Source of the DNA: Mesorhizobium sp. M1E.F.Ca.ET.045.02.1.1
GTDB lineage: Bacteria > Pseudomonadota > Alphaproteobacteria > Rhizobiales > Rhizobiaceae
Direction of reading: 5' to 3'
Assembly (NCBI RefSeq): GCF_003952485.1
Contig: NZ_CP034447.1
Span: forward strand, 1,302,001 to 1,366,000
DNA: 64,000 nucleotides
The notes below the pieces were generated by a model. It had not been told where the DNA came from and ran no database searches. It worked only from the letters and a program-made list of their open reading frames with translations. A program made the translations under genes and the position numbers. Positions 26,585-36,396 of the stretch are shown piece after piece (the first letter of the stretch is position 1; each line of letters opens with the position of its first letter).

Positions 26585-28492
26585 ATGGCCTCACGCTACC
26601 ACGAAGTCTATGCGGGCTGGAAACGCGACCCCGTAGGGTTCTGGGCCGAGGCGGCCAAGGCGATCGACTGGTATTCACCGGCCGAAAACGTCTTCGATCC
26701 CGCATCAGGCGTCTATGGCCGCTGGTTCGTCGGCGCCACCTGCAACACCTGCTTCAACGCCATCGACCGCCACGTGGCGGGCGGGCGCGCCGACCAGTTG
26801 GCGCTGATCCATGACAGCCCGATCACCGGCACGGTGCGGAAATTCACCTATGCCGAATTGAAGCGCGAAGTGGTTGCGCTGGCCTCCGTGCTCAAGAACC
26901 GCGGCGTCGGCAAAGGCGACCGCGTCATCATCTACATGCCGATGGTGGCGGAGGCCGCCTTCGCCATGCTCGCCTGTTCCCGCATCGGCGCCGTGCATTC
27001 GGTGGTCTTCGGCGGCTTCGCCTCACACGAGCTCGCCACCCGCATCGACGACGCCAAGCCGAAGCTGATCATCTCGGCATCCTGCGGCCTAGAGCCTGGA
27101 CGCGTGGTCGCCTACAAGCCCCTGCTCGACAAGGCGATCGAGATGTCTAAGCACAAGCCCGACGCCTGCCTGATCCTGCAGCGCGAGCAGTTGCGCTGCG
27201 AGATGAAGGACAATTACGACATCGACTATGCCGATGCGGTCGCCCGCGAGCGCGCGGCCGGCGCCAATGTCGACTGCGTGCCGGTTTTAGCCACCGACCC
27301 GCTCTACATCATCTACACCTCCGGCACGACCGGACAGCCGAAGGGCATCGTGCGCGACAATGGCGGCCACATGGTCGCGCTGAAATGGACGATGGACGCC
27401 GAGTTCGGCGTCAAGCCCGGCGAAGTGTTCTGGGCCGCTTCCGACGTCGGCTGGGTGGTCGGCCATTCCTACATCGTCTACGGACCGCTGCTGCATGGCT
27501 GCACCAGCGTGCTGTTCGAAGGCAAGCCGATCGGCACGCCGGACGCCGGCACCTACTGGCGGGTGATCTCGGAGCATGGCGTGGTGGCGCTGTTCACGGC
27601 GCCGACAGCTTTTCGCGCCATCAAGGGACAGGATCCCAGGGGCGAGTTCGTGTCGAAATACGACCTGTCGAAATTCCGCACCCTGTTCCTCGCCGGCGAA
27701 CGCGCCGATCCGGAAACCATCAAATGGGCGGAGCAGAAGCTCGACCGTCCGGTCGTCGACCATTGGTGGCAGACCGAGACCGGCTCGCCGATGACGATCA
27801 ACCCGGCCGGGCTCGGGCTTCTGCCGGTGAAGTACGGCTCGCCCGGCGTGCCGATGCCCGGCTACGACGTCCGCATCCTCGACGACGCCGGCCATGAGGT
27901 GGCGCGCGGCACGCTCGGCAACGTCGTGGTCAAGCTGCCGCTGCCGGCAGGCTGCCTGCCGACGCTCTGGAATGCCGACGCCCGCTTCCGTCAGGCCTAT
28001 CTCGAGGAGTTCCCCGGTTTCTACAAGACTGCCGACGCCGGCATGGTGGACGAAGACGGTTATCTCTATGTCATGGCCCGCACCGACGACATCATCAACG
28101 TCGCCGGCCACCGGCTTTCGACCGGCGCGATGGAGGAGGTGCTGGCCGCGCATCCGGATGTCGCAGAATGCGCCGTCATCGGCATCGCCGATGCGATGAA
28201 AGGTCAGGTGCCGCTCGGCTTCGTCGTGCTCAATGCCGGGGTGTCGCGCGACACCGGCGCCATCGAAAGCGAGGTGGTAGGCCTGGTGCGTGACCGGATC
28301 GGTCCGGTCGCCGCCTTGAAGACCGTCGTGACGATCAAACGGCTGCCGAAGACGCGCTCCGGCAAGATCTTGCGCGGCACGATGCAGAAGATCGCCGACA
28401 AGGAGGAATGGGCCATGCCGGCGACCATCGACGATCCTGCAATCCTCGATGAGATCACGGCGGCGCTCAACGGACGCGGCATCGGGATCTAG
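26585..28492 (+). CDS. prpE: Propionyl-CoA synthetase (acyl-CoA synthetase PrpE type)
   Basis: A 635-residue ANL-superfamily adenylating enzyme converting propionate (or acetate) with ATP and CoA to the acyl-CoA. Visible motifs: YIIYTSGTTGQPKGIVRDNGG (phosphate loop), DHWWQTETGSP, KTADAGMVDEDGYLYVMARTDD (hinge), and the catalytic lysine in TRSGKILRGTMQ. The N-terminus with WKRDPVGFWAEAA and SPAENVFDPASGVYGRWF fits PrpE better than Acs. Start ATG 26585 is preceded by ggggaggaaaa. Substrate preference between acetate and propionate is inferred from overall similarity. Confidence 0.9.
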   Translation: MASRYHEVYAGWKRDPVGFWAEAAKAIDWYSPAENVFDPASGVYGRWFVGATCNTCFNAIDRHVAGGRADQLALIHDSPITGTVRKFTYAELKREVVALASVLKNRGVGKGDRVIIYMPMVAEAAFAMLACSRIGAVHSVVFGGFASHELATRIDDAKPKLIISASCGLEPGRVVAYKPLLDKAIEMSKHKPDACLILQREQLRCEMKDNYDIDYADAVARERAAGANVDCVPVLATDPLYIIYTSGTTGQPKGIVRDNGGHMVALKWTMDAEFGVKPGEVFWAASDVGWVVGHSYIVYGPLLHGCTSVLFEGKPIGTPDAGTYWRVISEHGVVALFTAPTAFRAIKGQDPRGEFVSKYDLSKFRTLFLAGERADPETIKWAEQKLDRPVVDHWWQTETGSPMTINPAGLGLLPVKYGSPGVPMPGYDVRILDDAGHEVARGTLGNVVVKLPLPAGCLPTLWNADARFRQAYLEEFPGFYKTADAGMVDEDGYLYVMARTDDIINVAGHRLSTGAMEEVLAAHPDVAECAVIGIADAMKGQVPLGFVVLNAGVSRDTGAIESEVVGLVRDRIGPVAALKTVVTIKRLPKTRSGKILRGTMQKIADKEEWAMPATIDDPAILDEITAALNGRGIGI

Positions 28493-28493
28493 A

Positions 28494-28561
28494 GCAATTC
28501 CAGGAAAAGTGTGAAACGGTTGGGCTCGGCGACTTCGCCGTAGCCTTCCGTCCGGAATTGC
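28494..28561. repeat. Short palindromic element with nested hairpin (GCAATTCC...GGAATTGC)
   Basis: GCAATTCC (28494-28501) and GGAATTGC (28554-28561) are exact inverted repeats, as at 22006. The loop here holds an extra stretch (gctcggcgacttcgccg) that can itself pair. It starts right after the prpE stop codon and may act in 3'-end formation. The rest of the gap to 28739 shows nothing else recognisable. Confidence 0.65.
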
Positions 28562-28739
28562 GTCAAAACAAAGAGGTTGAGCGGTTTGCCGTTTCGGCGA
28601 AACGGTGAACCGATCCAGGCCGGTTCGCCGGCGCCCGCGAGCAGCGCTGTCACGAATTCGTCCCGCAGCGCAATCGCCTGTTGTGCAATGCAGCAACAGC
28701 CCCTAAAGTTCGTCTGGGGGGCCATTCCGAAGGCACGGC

Positions 28740-29819
28740 ATGGCTCAGCACAAGACAACATTCGGCGGCGTCGACATATTGCGTTTCCTGGCCGCCGTCA
28801 TGGTGATGTTCTATCACTATGGCTTCTGGGTATGGGCGTTTCCGGGCGGTGTCTCGGCACGCGCCACCGGCGGCATCCCGGCCCACCCCGAGATGGCCTT
28901 CGTCGGCTCCGGCTGGGTCGGCGTGCAGGTGTTCTTCGTCATCAGCGGCTTCGTCATCGCCTTCAGCGCGGAGAATTCGACGCCACTCAAGTTCTTCGAG
29001 GCACGCGTCAGGCGGCTGGCGCCGGCGGTCTGGGTCTGCGCGCCGATCTCGACCGCGGTGCTGCTCATGGTCGGCCTTTCCTGGCCGACGGACGCGGTGG
29101 TGCGGCTTGCCCGCACCGCCCTGTTCGTGCCCTTCGAGCCATGGGTGGACAGCGTCTACTGGACGCTCGGCATCGAGATCGCCTTCTATGCCATCGTCTG
29201 GATCCTGCTGCGGCTCGGCCGCTTCGACCTGATGGAAGCGGCCGCCATCATCATCGGGCTGGCCAGCACGCTGTTCTGGTGCCTCTATTTCGCCTTCGGC
29301 TGGACCGATCTCGCGGAGACGCGCTGGCTGCAGCTTACCCTGGTGCACCACGGCGCTTTCTTCGCCGTCGGCGTGCTGCTCTGGCTGATGCGCTTCAAGG
29401 CGGTGACCGCCCCGCGCCTCGGCTTCACTGCCCTGTTCCTCGTCGGTGGCGTGCTGCAGATCGTCAGCTCCGTCGACGTGCACAGCGTCAAGGTGGAAGC
29501 CGCGATGCCTTACGCGCCGCCGATCATCGTTTTCCTCGCGGCGATTGCGCTGATGGCATGGTCGCTCAGGCTCGATCTTTCCTGGCGCGGCTGGCGCCGG
29601 ATCGGGCTGATGACCTATCCACTTTACCTCCTCCACGATGTGGTCGGCGCGGCGATGCTCGGCGCCCTGATCCGGGCAGGCGTGCCCTACCTCGTCTCGA
29701 TCCCGGTCGTCGGAGCAGTCATGATCGCCGCAAGCTGGCTGGTGGCGGCCGAGGCCGAGCCCCGCGTCCGGCTTCTGCTCGACCACACGCTTTTCCGCTA
29801 CCGGCTCAGGGCCGCCTGA
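28740..29819 (+). CDS. Membrane acyltransferase (acyltransferase 3 family)
   Basis: A 359-residue integral membrane protein with about ten hydrophobic segments. The family signature is near the N-terminus: DILRFLAAVMVMFYHYGFWVW (catalytic-type His at about 21), then VGVQVFFVISGFVIAFSAE. Another typical motif is SVYWTLGIEIAFYAIVW. Members transfer acetyl, succinyl or other acyl groups to exported sugars. It lies some 4 kb from exoP but is not in the exo block, so a role in decorating an exopolysaccharide or lipopolysaccharide is only a suggestion. Confidence 0.85.
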   Translation: MAQHKTTFGGVDILRFLAAVMVMFYHYGFWVWAFPGGVSARATGGIPAHPEMAFVGSGWVGVQVFFVISGFVIAFSAENSTPLKFFEARVRRLAPAVWVCAPISTAVLLMVGLSWPTDAVVRLARTALFVPFEPWVDSVYWTLGIEIAFYAIVWILLRLGRFDLMEAAAIIIGLASTLFWCLYFAFGWTDLAETRWLQLTLVHHGAFFAVGVLLWLMRFKAVTAPRLGFTALFLVGGVLQIVSSVDVHSVKVEAAMPYAPPIIVFLAAIALMAWSLRLDLSWRGWRRIGLMTYPLYLLHDVVGAAMLGALIRAGVPYLVSIPVVGAVMIAASWLVAAEAEPRVRLLLDHTLFRYRLRAA

Positions 29820-29931
29820 GACAAAACATCGCCAGCTCCCGCAGCGGCGGTGCGTTGCCGTCGGTGTGGAATTGTTTGCATTCGGCGTGATATCGAGGCG
29901 CATTCCAGTGCGAGTACCCGAGCCTCAACCC

Positions 29932-30702
29932 GTGAGCCTGTTCCAGCGATCGAGACGACCCCGACCCTTGCCGCGCGAACGGCTGGTGATGGATATGCGG
30001 GATACCGTCGTCTACGCGATTGGCGATGTGCATGGCTGCCACGACGAGCTGCGCGCGCTGGAGCAGAAGATCCAGCTCGACGCGCAGCAGTTCCGCGGCC
30101 GCAAGATCATCATCATGCTCGGCGACTATGTCGACCGCGGGCCGCAGTCGCGCCGCGTGATCGAACATCTCATGGCGCCGCCGCCGAAAGGCTTCCTGCG
30201 CGTCTCACTGGCCGGGAACCACGAGGTGGCGATGCTCGCCTATCTCGACGGCTATCTGTCGCGGGAGCCGTGGCTCCGCGTCGGCGGACGGGAGACGCTG
30301 TTCTCCTACGGCGTCGACCCGGAGCGGCTGGCAGCCCTCTACGGTTCAAGCGATGAGGTGGACGCCCGCATCCGATCGGCCATTCCGGCCGCCCACGTCG
30401 CTTTCATGCGCACGCTGCCGGTGATGATCTGTTCGGACAACTTCGTCTTCGTCCATGCCGGTATCCGGCCCGGCATCGCGCTCGAAGCGCAGGACGAGGC
30501 CGACCTGCTCAATATCCGCGAGGAGTTCTTCCGCGCCGTGCATCGCCTCGACCGGTGGGTGGTGCATGGACATACCATCGTGGACGTTCCGAAACTCGAC
30601 GGCCGCCGGCTCGACATCGACACCGGCGCCTTCCAGACCGGACGGCTCACGGCGGTCAGGATCGTCGGCAAATATGGCCGGATGCTGTCGAGCAAGGACT
30701 GA
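29932..30702 (+). CDS. Serine/threonine-type metallophosphatase
   Basis: A roughly 256-residue calcineurin-like phosphatase of the bacterial PPP family. Metal-binding motifs are in order: GDVHG, GDYVDRGP, AGNHE, then HAG (VFVHAGIRPGIALEAQ) and VHGHT near the C-terminus. The motif set matches lambda-phosphatase-like and PrpA-like proteins. The start is uncertain: GTG 29932 (VSLFQRSRR) is preferred, while GTG 29866 and ATG 29989 are alternatives that do not change the domain. No signal peptide. The target is unknown. Confidence 0.85.
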   Translation: MSLFQRSRRPRPLPRERLVMDMRDTVVYAIGDVHGCHDELRALEQKIQLDAQQFRGRKIIIMLGDYVDRGPQSRRVIEHLMAPPPKGFLRVSLAGNHEVAMLAYLDGYLSREPWLRVGGRETLFSYGVDPERLAALYGSSDEVDARIRSAIPAAHVAFMRTLPVMICSDNFVFVHAGIRPGIALEAQDEADLLNIREEFFRAVHRLDRWVVHGHTIVDVPKLDGRRLDIDTGAFQTGRLTAVRIVGKYGRMLSSKD

Positions 30703-30802
30703 GGGAGAGTCCCTTAGAGTAGTTCGGACCGATCCGAGTATTCACTCCGGAAGACGAAACGCTCGGCAACGCCGTCATGGCGCAAGCACAGTTTCACCGC
30801 TC

Positions 30803-31792
30803 TCAGGTCGGCGCAAGCTCGGCATCTGGAGCGGCGCCAAAGGACAGCAAGTCGCCCTGCCATTTGCTGCGCTTGAGGAACTGTTCCCAAGTCACGGCAT
30901 CCGGATCGATTTTCCGACTCCAGGTCAGATCGCGCTCAGGGGCGTAGTAGCCATATTCGACGGCGTATTCGACCATACCCACCAACTCGCGTACGAGATG
31001 CTCATTGTCGGCGAAACCCGGAAAATGGCGTAACAGGTCTTCACGCGAATAGGCAGACGCATAATGCGCGCGCTTTCCGGCGACCCGCACAAACGTGTCC
31101 ACCATTTGTTGCGCCGAGATAAACTCGCCGATCACAGGCAGAACCTCGCCAGCGTATCGCGCCGGGTGGTCGAAGATCTCGCGCACCGGCGGGCCGGCCG
31201 CGGTCAGCGGATCACAGAACGGCATGGGGATATCCGGCGGCAAGTATATGGCAAACGTTATGCCGTCCTCCCCGCCCCGCGGCACGTAGTATTCCAGGAA
31301 GTTTGTGTAGTAAAACGCCAGATAGACAAACGAACTACGGACGGGCAAGCCGCGAATATAGTCCTCTACCCTTGCCTTGTCCGTGAAATGCGGCGCCCAC
31401 TTGGTGCCGCTGGTGATGGCTTCGACATTTTCGAGTCCGCTGAACACCACGTGCTCAACGCCAGCGGCCACTGCCGCATCGGCCAACTCCTTGCCCAGGC
31501 TAAGTTCGGGTTCCGCCGGCGGCACCTTGACGATGGGCGGTGTCATCAAGAACGCCCCAGCCGAGCCTTTCATTGCTTCGGTCAGATCAGCCTGCCTGCC
31601 GAGCTCAAGAGGCGCCACCACGACTTCGGCACCCTTCTTCGCCAGGGCCTGCGCAGGTTGGCTGTCGAGGCGCCGCGTCAGGGCGCGTACCCGGTAGCGC
31701 CCACCGTCGAGCAAGGAATTGGCGACGCTACGGCCTTGCTTGCTCGAGGCACCAACAACGGTAATCAGAGGTTTTGTATCGGCTTGGCTCAT
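30803..31792 (-). CDS. NmrA-like NAD(P)-binding protein
   Basis: A 329-residue atypical short-chain dehydrogenase. The N-terminal Rossmann motif is ITVVGASSKQGRSVANSLL, a GxxGxxG-type glycine motif, followed by YRVRALTR. The segment GVEHVVFSGLENVEAIT and TDKARVEDYIR are typical of NmrA/HSCARG proteins, which often act as redox sensors rather than enzymes. It is divergent from a LysR regulator at 31945, so it is probably the regulated target. Base composition of this pair appears lower in GC than in flanking genes, hinting at acquisition. Confidence 0.85.
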   Translation of the reverse strand: MSQADTKPLITVVGASSKQGRSVANSLLDGGRYRVRALTRRLDSQPAQALAKKGAEVVVAPLELGRQADLTEAMKGSAGAFLMTPPIVKVPPAEPELSLGKELADAAVAAGVEHVVFSGLENVEAITSGTKWAPHFTDKARVEDYIRGLPVRSSFVYLAFYYTNFLEYYVPRGGEDGITFAIYLPPDIPMPFCDPLTAAGPPVREIFDHPARYAGEVLPVIGEFISAQQMVDTFVRVAGKRAHYASAYSREDLLRHFPGFADNEHLVRELVGMVEYAVEYGYYAPERDLTWSRKIDPDAVTWEQFLKRSKWQGDLLSFGAAPDAELAPT

Positions 31793-31944
31793 GCTGGTTA
31801 TCCTGGTTGTGGGCGGAACCGCTTCCGCCCGCGATCGACCTCCACCACGGCCTCAGGCGCGCCGCGTGTCGGCCTTGACCACGGAGTCTCGGCCGGCGCG
31901 AGCTATATTGGAAATTATAAAAATGTTCGGCTACTATCCGTCCT

Positions 31945-32877
31945 GTGAATACCAAGCGCCTGGACCTCAATCTGTTGGTTACCCTGGAGACGCTGCTGGT
32001 CGAGCGGAACGTCACGAAGGCGGCTGCCCGACTGCACCTGAGCCAACCCGCGGTAAGCGCCCAGCTGAACCGTCTCAGGCGCGAGTTCGATGACCCGCTG
32101 CTAATTCCTGCCCAGCGAGGTATGACGCCGACGGTCAAAGCAATGGAGTTGCTCGATCCGTTGCGCCAAGCCCTTGATCAAGTTCGCGCCACGGTCGCTT
32201 CGCATAGGAACTTCGATCCGGCGAAGGCCAACCTGACCTTCGCAATCGCTTGCACGGACTATCTACAAGCGGCCGTGGTCAAGCCGCTCGTTGTGGAACT
32301 CAGGACGCGAGCGCCCGGTGTTCGCGTCGCGATCCGCAATCTGGACGTGGCGCAGTTGGAAGCGCAGATGGCGCGCGGCGACGTGGATTTGGCGCTCATG
32401 ACGCCGCAGGCGGCCTCGCCAAGTCTTCGCACTCGCCATCTGTTCGATGAGCGCTATGTGCTCATCGGCCGCCGGAAGCATCCATGGCTGCGGGACGGAA
32501 TCACGGTCGCTGAATTTGCTGAGCTAGAGCAAGTGATCGTATCTTTGGACGGAGGCAGCTTCGTGACGCCGTTGGACAGCGCTTTGGCTGCTCTCGGACA
32601 CAAGCGCAACGTGGTGCTCTCTGCGGCTTCGTTCCTGTTTGTCCCCGAGATCGTGTCTCACTCGGACTTCGTGGCGCTGGTCCCGGAACGGCTGGTCCGC
32701 AACTCGGCGGACCAGCTTGAAGTGATGGACTGTCCACTCCCCGTTGAAGGCTTTGCTGTGGGAATGGTTTGGCATGAGCGCAATCACGGACACAGCGGCC
32801 AACGCTGGATCCGTGAAGCTGTTGTCTCACTTGTCGCGCGTCAATCCTCGCCCCAGGCGCGCGATAGTCACGACTAG
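31945..32877 (+). CDS. LysR-family transcriptional regulator
   Basis: A 310-residue regulator. The winged helix is NLLVTLETLLVERNVTKAAARLHLSQPAVSAQLNRLRREFDDPLL (residues about 8-53), resembling the NodD-like subgroup. The effector domain follows from about residue 90. Start is GTG at 31945. The 152-nt divergent gap to the NmrA gene contains TATA-ttggaaat-TATA near 31904-31919, a possible operator. Its stop overlaps the exoP stop tail to tail by 4 nt. Most likely it controls the divergent NmrA-like gene; no sign it regulates exo genes. Confidence 0.88.
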   Translation: MNTKRLDLNLLVTLETLLVERNVTKAAARLHLSQPAVSAQLNRLRREFDDPLLIPAQRGMTPTVKAMELLDPLRQALDQVRATVASHRNFDPAKANLTFAIACTDYLQAAVVKPLVVELRTRAPGVRVAIRNLDVAQLEAQMARGDVDLALMTPQAASPSLRTRHLFDERYVLIGRRKHPWLRDGITVAEFAELEQVIVSLDGGSFVTPLDSALAALGHKRNVVLSAASFLFVPEIVSHSDFVALVPERLVRNSADQLEVMDCPLPVEGFAVGMVWHERNHGHSGQRWIREAVVSLVARQSSPQARDSHD

Positions 32878-35258
32878 GCGGCCTGCTTGGCGCGCGCGTC
32901 CGACTTCTCCAGGTAATAACTCGAATAGCGGTCGAAGAACCTTTCAGAGCCGCCGAGCGAGCCGTATTTCGCCAGCTTCTTCAGCTCGACCTTGTTGAGC
33001 ACCGCGCCGACGATCTTGTCGGCGATATAGGGCTCCTGCTCCAGCATCGAGCGCACCATGGCGCGTGGCGTGCGGCCCCATTCGGTGACGAGCACGAAAC
33101 CGTCGACCAGCGGCGCGAAGGCCTTGGCGTCGACCACGGGCCCGAGCGGCGGCAGGTCGACGATGACGTATTCGAAGGTCTCCCTGGCGTTCTCGATGAA
33201 GCGGCGCATGCCGGCCGAGCCCAGAAGCTCGCTGGTGTGCGAAAACTGGCCGCGCAGCACGGCGGGGATGATCGCCAGCTTGGTCTGGCGGTCGACCTTG
33301 CCGACCGACTGCCAGGTCTGCCCGTTGACCACCGCCTCCATCAGCCCGTGCTCGGCTTCCATGCCAAGGCTGCGGCTGAGGCCGGGATTGCGCAGGTCTC
33401 CATCGATCAGCAATGTCCTGGCGCCGTTGGCGGCGAGCAGTCCGGCAAGGTTTGCCGCAACCGTCGACTTGCCTTCGCCGGGCAGGACCGAGACAACGCC
33501 GATCACGCGGCTGCCCTTGTCTTCCATCACCACATCGAAGGCGATCTTGGCGTTGCGAAGCGTCTCGGCAAACATCGAGGCCGGCGCATCGAGACTCACC
33601 CGCATGCGCGCCCGTTTCTCGGCGGCGGACAGGCTGGTGACCTTGCCGTCGGTGGGCAGGTCGTCCGGTTTCGACTCCTTGGCCTTGCCGCCGCCGATCG
33701 TCGGCAGGTAGCCGAGGAACTTCAGGCCGACGCGGTCGCGAATGTCCTCGCCGGTGCGGAAGAAGCGCTCGTTGAATTCATTGAGGCCGCCGAAGCCGGC
33801 GCCGAGCATGAGGCCAAGCACCAATGACAGCGCCAGCACCCTGATGGTGCGCGGGCTCGACGCGGCAAGCGGCATGTTCGCGTCCGAGATGATGCGCACC
33901 TTGCCGACCGGGAAGGACTGCTGCTGCGAGGCTTCCTGATAACGGCCGAGGAAGGTCTGGTAGAGCGTGGAGAGCGCCTGCGCCTGCTGGTCGAGCTCCC
34001 TCAGCCTCACCTGCGATTCGTTGTCGGCCGAGCTCTGGCCGGCAGCGGTCGTGATCTTTTGCCTGAGCTCGGCCTCGCGCGCCTGCGCCACCTGAAAGTC
34101 GTTGCGATAGCTTTCGGTGATCTGCTTCAACTGCCCGAAGATCTGCGCCGACACATCGGCCTTTTCCTTGGTGAGCGCCACCGCCTGGGGGTGGTCCTTG
34201 CCGAAATTCGCCTCGACATCCTGCAGCCGCTTGGAGACGGCGAGATAACGGGTCTTGAGTCCGATGATGACCGAGCTGCTCGGCTGATCGGATGCGATCG
34301 CCGAATCGTTGAAGGCATTCTCGGAGCCGCTGTCGACGATCGCCTTGTACTGCTGGTAGCGGGCGCTGGCGCGCGCGGTATCGGCCTGCGCGATGATGAG
34401 CTGGGCGTTGAGATCGGAAAGCTGCTTGCCGCTGATCAACTGGCCGTCGCTGTTTGCGGACAGACCGTGCTCGGCCCTGAATCTCTCGACCTCCATGGCG
34501 GCCTGCTGCGAGCTTTGACGAAGCTCGGTCAGCCTGCCCTGCAGCCAGACAGCCGCGCGCTCGGTGGCGTCGAAGCTGGCATTGAGCTGATCGGCGAGAT
34601 AGGCCTCGGCATAGGCCTTGGTGATGGCCGTCGCGAGGGCCGGATCCGTCGACTGATAGCCCAAGGTGATGACGTTGCTGCGGCCGACGCGATCCGCCAT
34701 CAAGTCGGTCTGCAGCTTGAGAACCGCATAGTCGTGACGGGCGGCGGTAATCATCGCCTGGCGCGTCGCGGCGTCGACATTCTGGATCCCGGGGATGTCA
34801 TCCGTGCTCGAGCCGCCGCGAAAATAGGAAACCACGCCGCGCAGGAAACCGATGCCCTTGGCAAGGGCCGATTGCGGCGGATACATGAACTCGTCGTTCT
34901 GGTCGAGCTTCAGCTTGTCGACGACCACCGACGCCAGCCGCGCCGAGTTGAGAATTTCTATCTGGCTGAGGATGGTCGCGTCCGTCTGCTGCGTGGCGTT
35001 GGCCGCCGAAATGTCGTCCACGACCTTGTTCAGGCCCTCGTCGATCAGCACGCTCGAGACGGACGTGAATTGCTTGGGCGTGGTCTGCAGGTAGATGACG
35101 CCCAGGAACAGGCCGATGATGGCGCAGACCGCCACCACCTTGGCCTGCCGGGCCGCCATGCCAAGCAGACGCTCGACGTCGATGAAGTCTTCACCCTTTT
35201 CCGCTTCGGCGTTGGGCAATGGCATCCTCTTGTCGAGAGGAAAGTTGGCATAATTCAT
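32874..35258 (-). CDS. exoP: Exopolysaccharide chain-length regulator / BY-kinase ExoP
   Basis: A 794-residue Wzc-type protein of the inner membrane. A Wzz domain starts near residue 25, with the first membrane helix at about 38-57 and the second at about 480-500. Between them is a long periplasmic coiled coil. The cytoplasmic bacterial tyrosine kinase has Walker A VLPGEGKST, Walker A' LLIDGDLRNPG and Walker B VIVDLPPLGP. A C-terminal tyrosine cluster (KYGSLGGSERFFDRYSSYYLEK split over about residues 765-786) is the autophosphorylation site. It sets chain length with ExoF and ExoQ. It heads the minus-strand half of the exo cluster, as in S. meliloti. Confidence 0.93.
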   Translation of the reverse strand: MNYANFPLDKRMPLPNAEAEKGEDFIDVERLLGMAARQAKVVAVCAIIGLFLGVIYLQTTPKQFTSVSSVLIDEGLNKVVDDISAANATQQTDATILSQIEILNSARLASVVVDKLKLDQNDEFMYPPQSALAKGIGFLRGVVSYFRGGSSTDDIPGIQNVDAATRQAMITAARHDYAVLKLQTDLMADRVGRSNVITLGYQSTDPALATAITKAYAEAYLADQLNASFDATERAAVWLQGRLTELRQSSQQAAMEVERFRAEHGLSANSDGQLISGKQLSDLNAQLIIAQADTARASARYQQYKAIVDSGSENAFNDSAIASDQPSSSVIIGLKTRYLAVSKRLQDVEANFGKDHPQAVALTKEKADVSAQIFGQLKQITESYRNDFQVAQAREAELRQKITTAAGQSSADNESQVRLRELDQQAQALSTLYQTFLGRYQEASQQQSFPVGKVRIISDANMPLAASSPRTIRVLALSLVLGLMLGAGFGGLNEFNERFFRTGEDIRDRVGLKFLGYLPTIGGGKAKESKPDDLPTDGKVTSLSAAEKRARMRVSLDAPASMFAETLRNAKIAFDVVMEDKGSRVIGVVSVLPGEGKSTVAANLAGLLAANGARTLLIDGDLRNPGLSRSLGMEAEHGLMEAVVNGQTWQSVGKVDRQTKLAIIPAVLRGQFSHTSELLGSAGMRRFIENARETFEYVIVDLPPLGPVVDAKAFAPLVDGFVLVTEWGRTPRAMVRSMLEQEPYIADKIVGAVLNKVELKKLAKYGSLGGSERFFDRYSSYYLEKSDARAKQAA

Positions 35259-35425
35259 CTTCGGTCCAATTCCAGGTTGCAGGCGCTACCGGCCTTCGAA
35301 GAGTGGCGTCGTTACCAGAAAAGACCACGCAACATTCGTGCCACGGGGCGCCTGGCCAAGAAGGCCAAGCGCTTGCGGCGATGTCGCGCCATCGCGATTT
35401 CGCATATGCACCCAAAATTTGGGCA

Positions 35426-36322
35426 TTATGCGGCTACTTCCCGGCGCTCGTGCGACCGGACGAATTGCTGCAGCATTTCGAAGACTGGTCCTTTCATGTC
35501 GTCGCGCGCCAGAGCAAAGGCGATGGTGGCCTCGATGAAGCCTTCCTTTGAGCCGCAGTCGAACATGCGGCCGTTGAAGGGCTGGGCGTAGAACGGCTGG
35601 CTCTCGGCCAGGCGAACCATGGCGTCGGTGAGCTGGATTTCGTTGCCGGCGCCGCGCTGCTGGGTGCCGAGCAGGGCGAATATCTCAGGCTGCAGGATGT
35701 AGCGGCCGTTGATGTAGAAGTTCGACGGCGCTTTGGCGGGGGCCGGCTTCTCGACCATGGCGGTCACTTCGAAGCCTGAGGCCACCTCGGCGCCGCGGCC
35801 GACGATGCCGTATTTGCCGGTTTCCGAAGGATCGCAACGCTCGACGGCGATGACGTTGCCGCCGGTCCGCTGATAGAGGTCGACGGTTTCGGCGAGGCAG
35901 CCCGGCGTCCCGAAGGACACCATGTCGGGGAGCAGCAGGGCGAAGGGCTCGTTGCCGATCACATCGCGCGCGCACCATACGGCATGGCCGAGGCCATGCG
36001 GCGACTGCTGGCGGATGAAGCTGGTGGCGCCGGCCACCGGAAGCAGGCTTTCCAGCGACTGGAGCTGCGCCTTCTTGCCGGTCTGCTCGAGCGTTCCGAT
36101 CAGTTCAGGATGGAGGTCGAAATAATCCTCGATGACCGCCTTGTTGCGGCCGGTGACGAAGACGATGTGCTCGATGCCGGCCTCGAACGCCTCGTCCACG
36201 GCATATTGCACGACAGGCTTGTCGACGACGGGCAGCATTTCCTTCGGCATTGACTTGGTCGCCGGCAGGAACCGCGTTCCGAGCCCCGCCACCGGTATGA
36301 CTGCCTTCCTGACTTTCTGCAT
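35426..36322 (-). CDS. exoN: UTP-glucose-1-phosphate uridylyltransferase ExoN (GalU type)
   Basis: A 298-residue nucleotidyltransferase that makes UDP-glucose. The N-terminal signature is [31 protein letters not shown], with later motifs [20 protein letters not shown] and [12 protein letters not shown]. Length fits GalU/ExoN. It sits immediately downstream of the exoO gene position-wise and upstream of exoP, the same order as exoP-exoN-exoO in S. meliloti. It supplies UDP-glucose for the repeat unit and for Ugd. Confidence 0.93.
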   Translation of the reverse strand: MQKVRKAVIPVAGLGTRFLPATKSMPKEMLPVVDKPVVQYAVDEAFEAGIEHIVFVTGRNKAVIEDYFDLHPELIGTLEQTGKKAQLQSLESLLPVAGATSFIRQQSPHGLGHAVWCARDVIGNEPFALLLPDMVSFGTPGCLAETVDLYQRTGGNVIAVERCDPSETGKYGIVGRGAEVASGFEVTAMVEKPAPAKAPSNFYINGRYILQPEIFALLGTQQRGAGNEIQLTDAMVRLAESQPFYAQPFNGRMFDCGSKEGFIEATIAFALARDDMKGPVFEMLQQFVRSHERREVAA

Positions 36323-36396
36323 CGCTTATTCCTTCTGAGGAGATCGATTTCAAACCTATCGCCGGCTATGAAAACTTATTCCATCCGCCCGCATGC

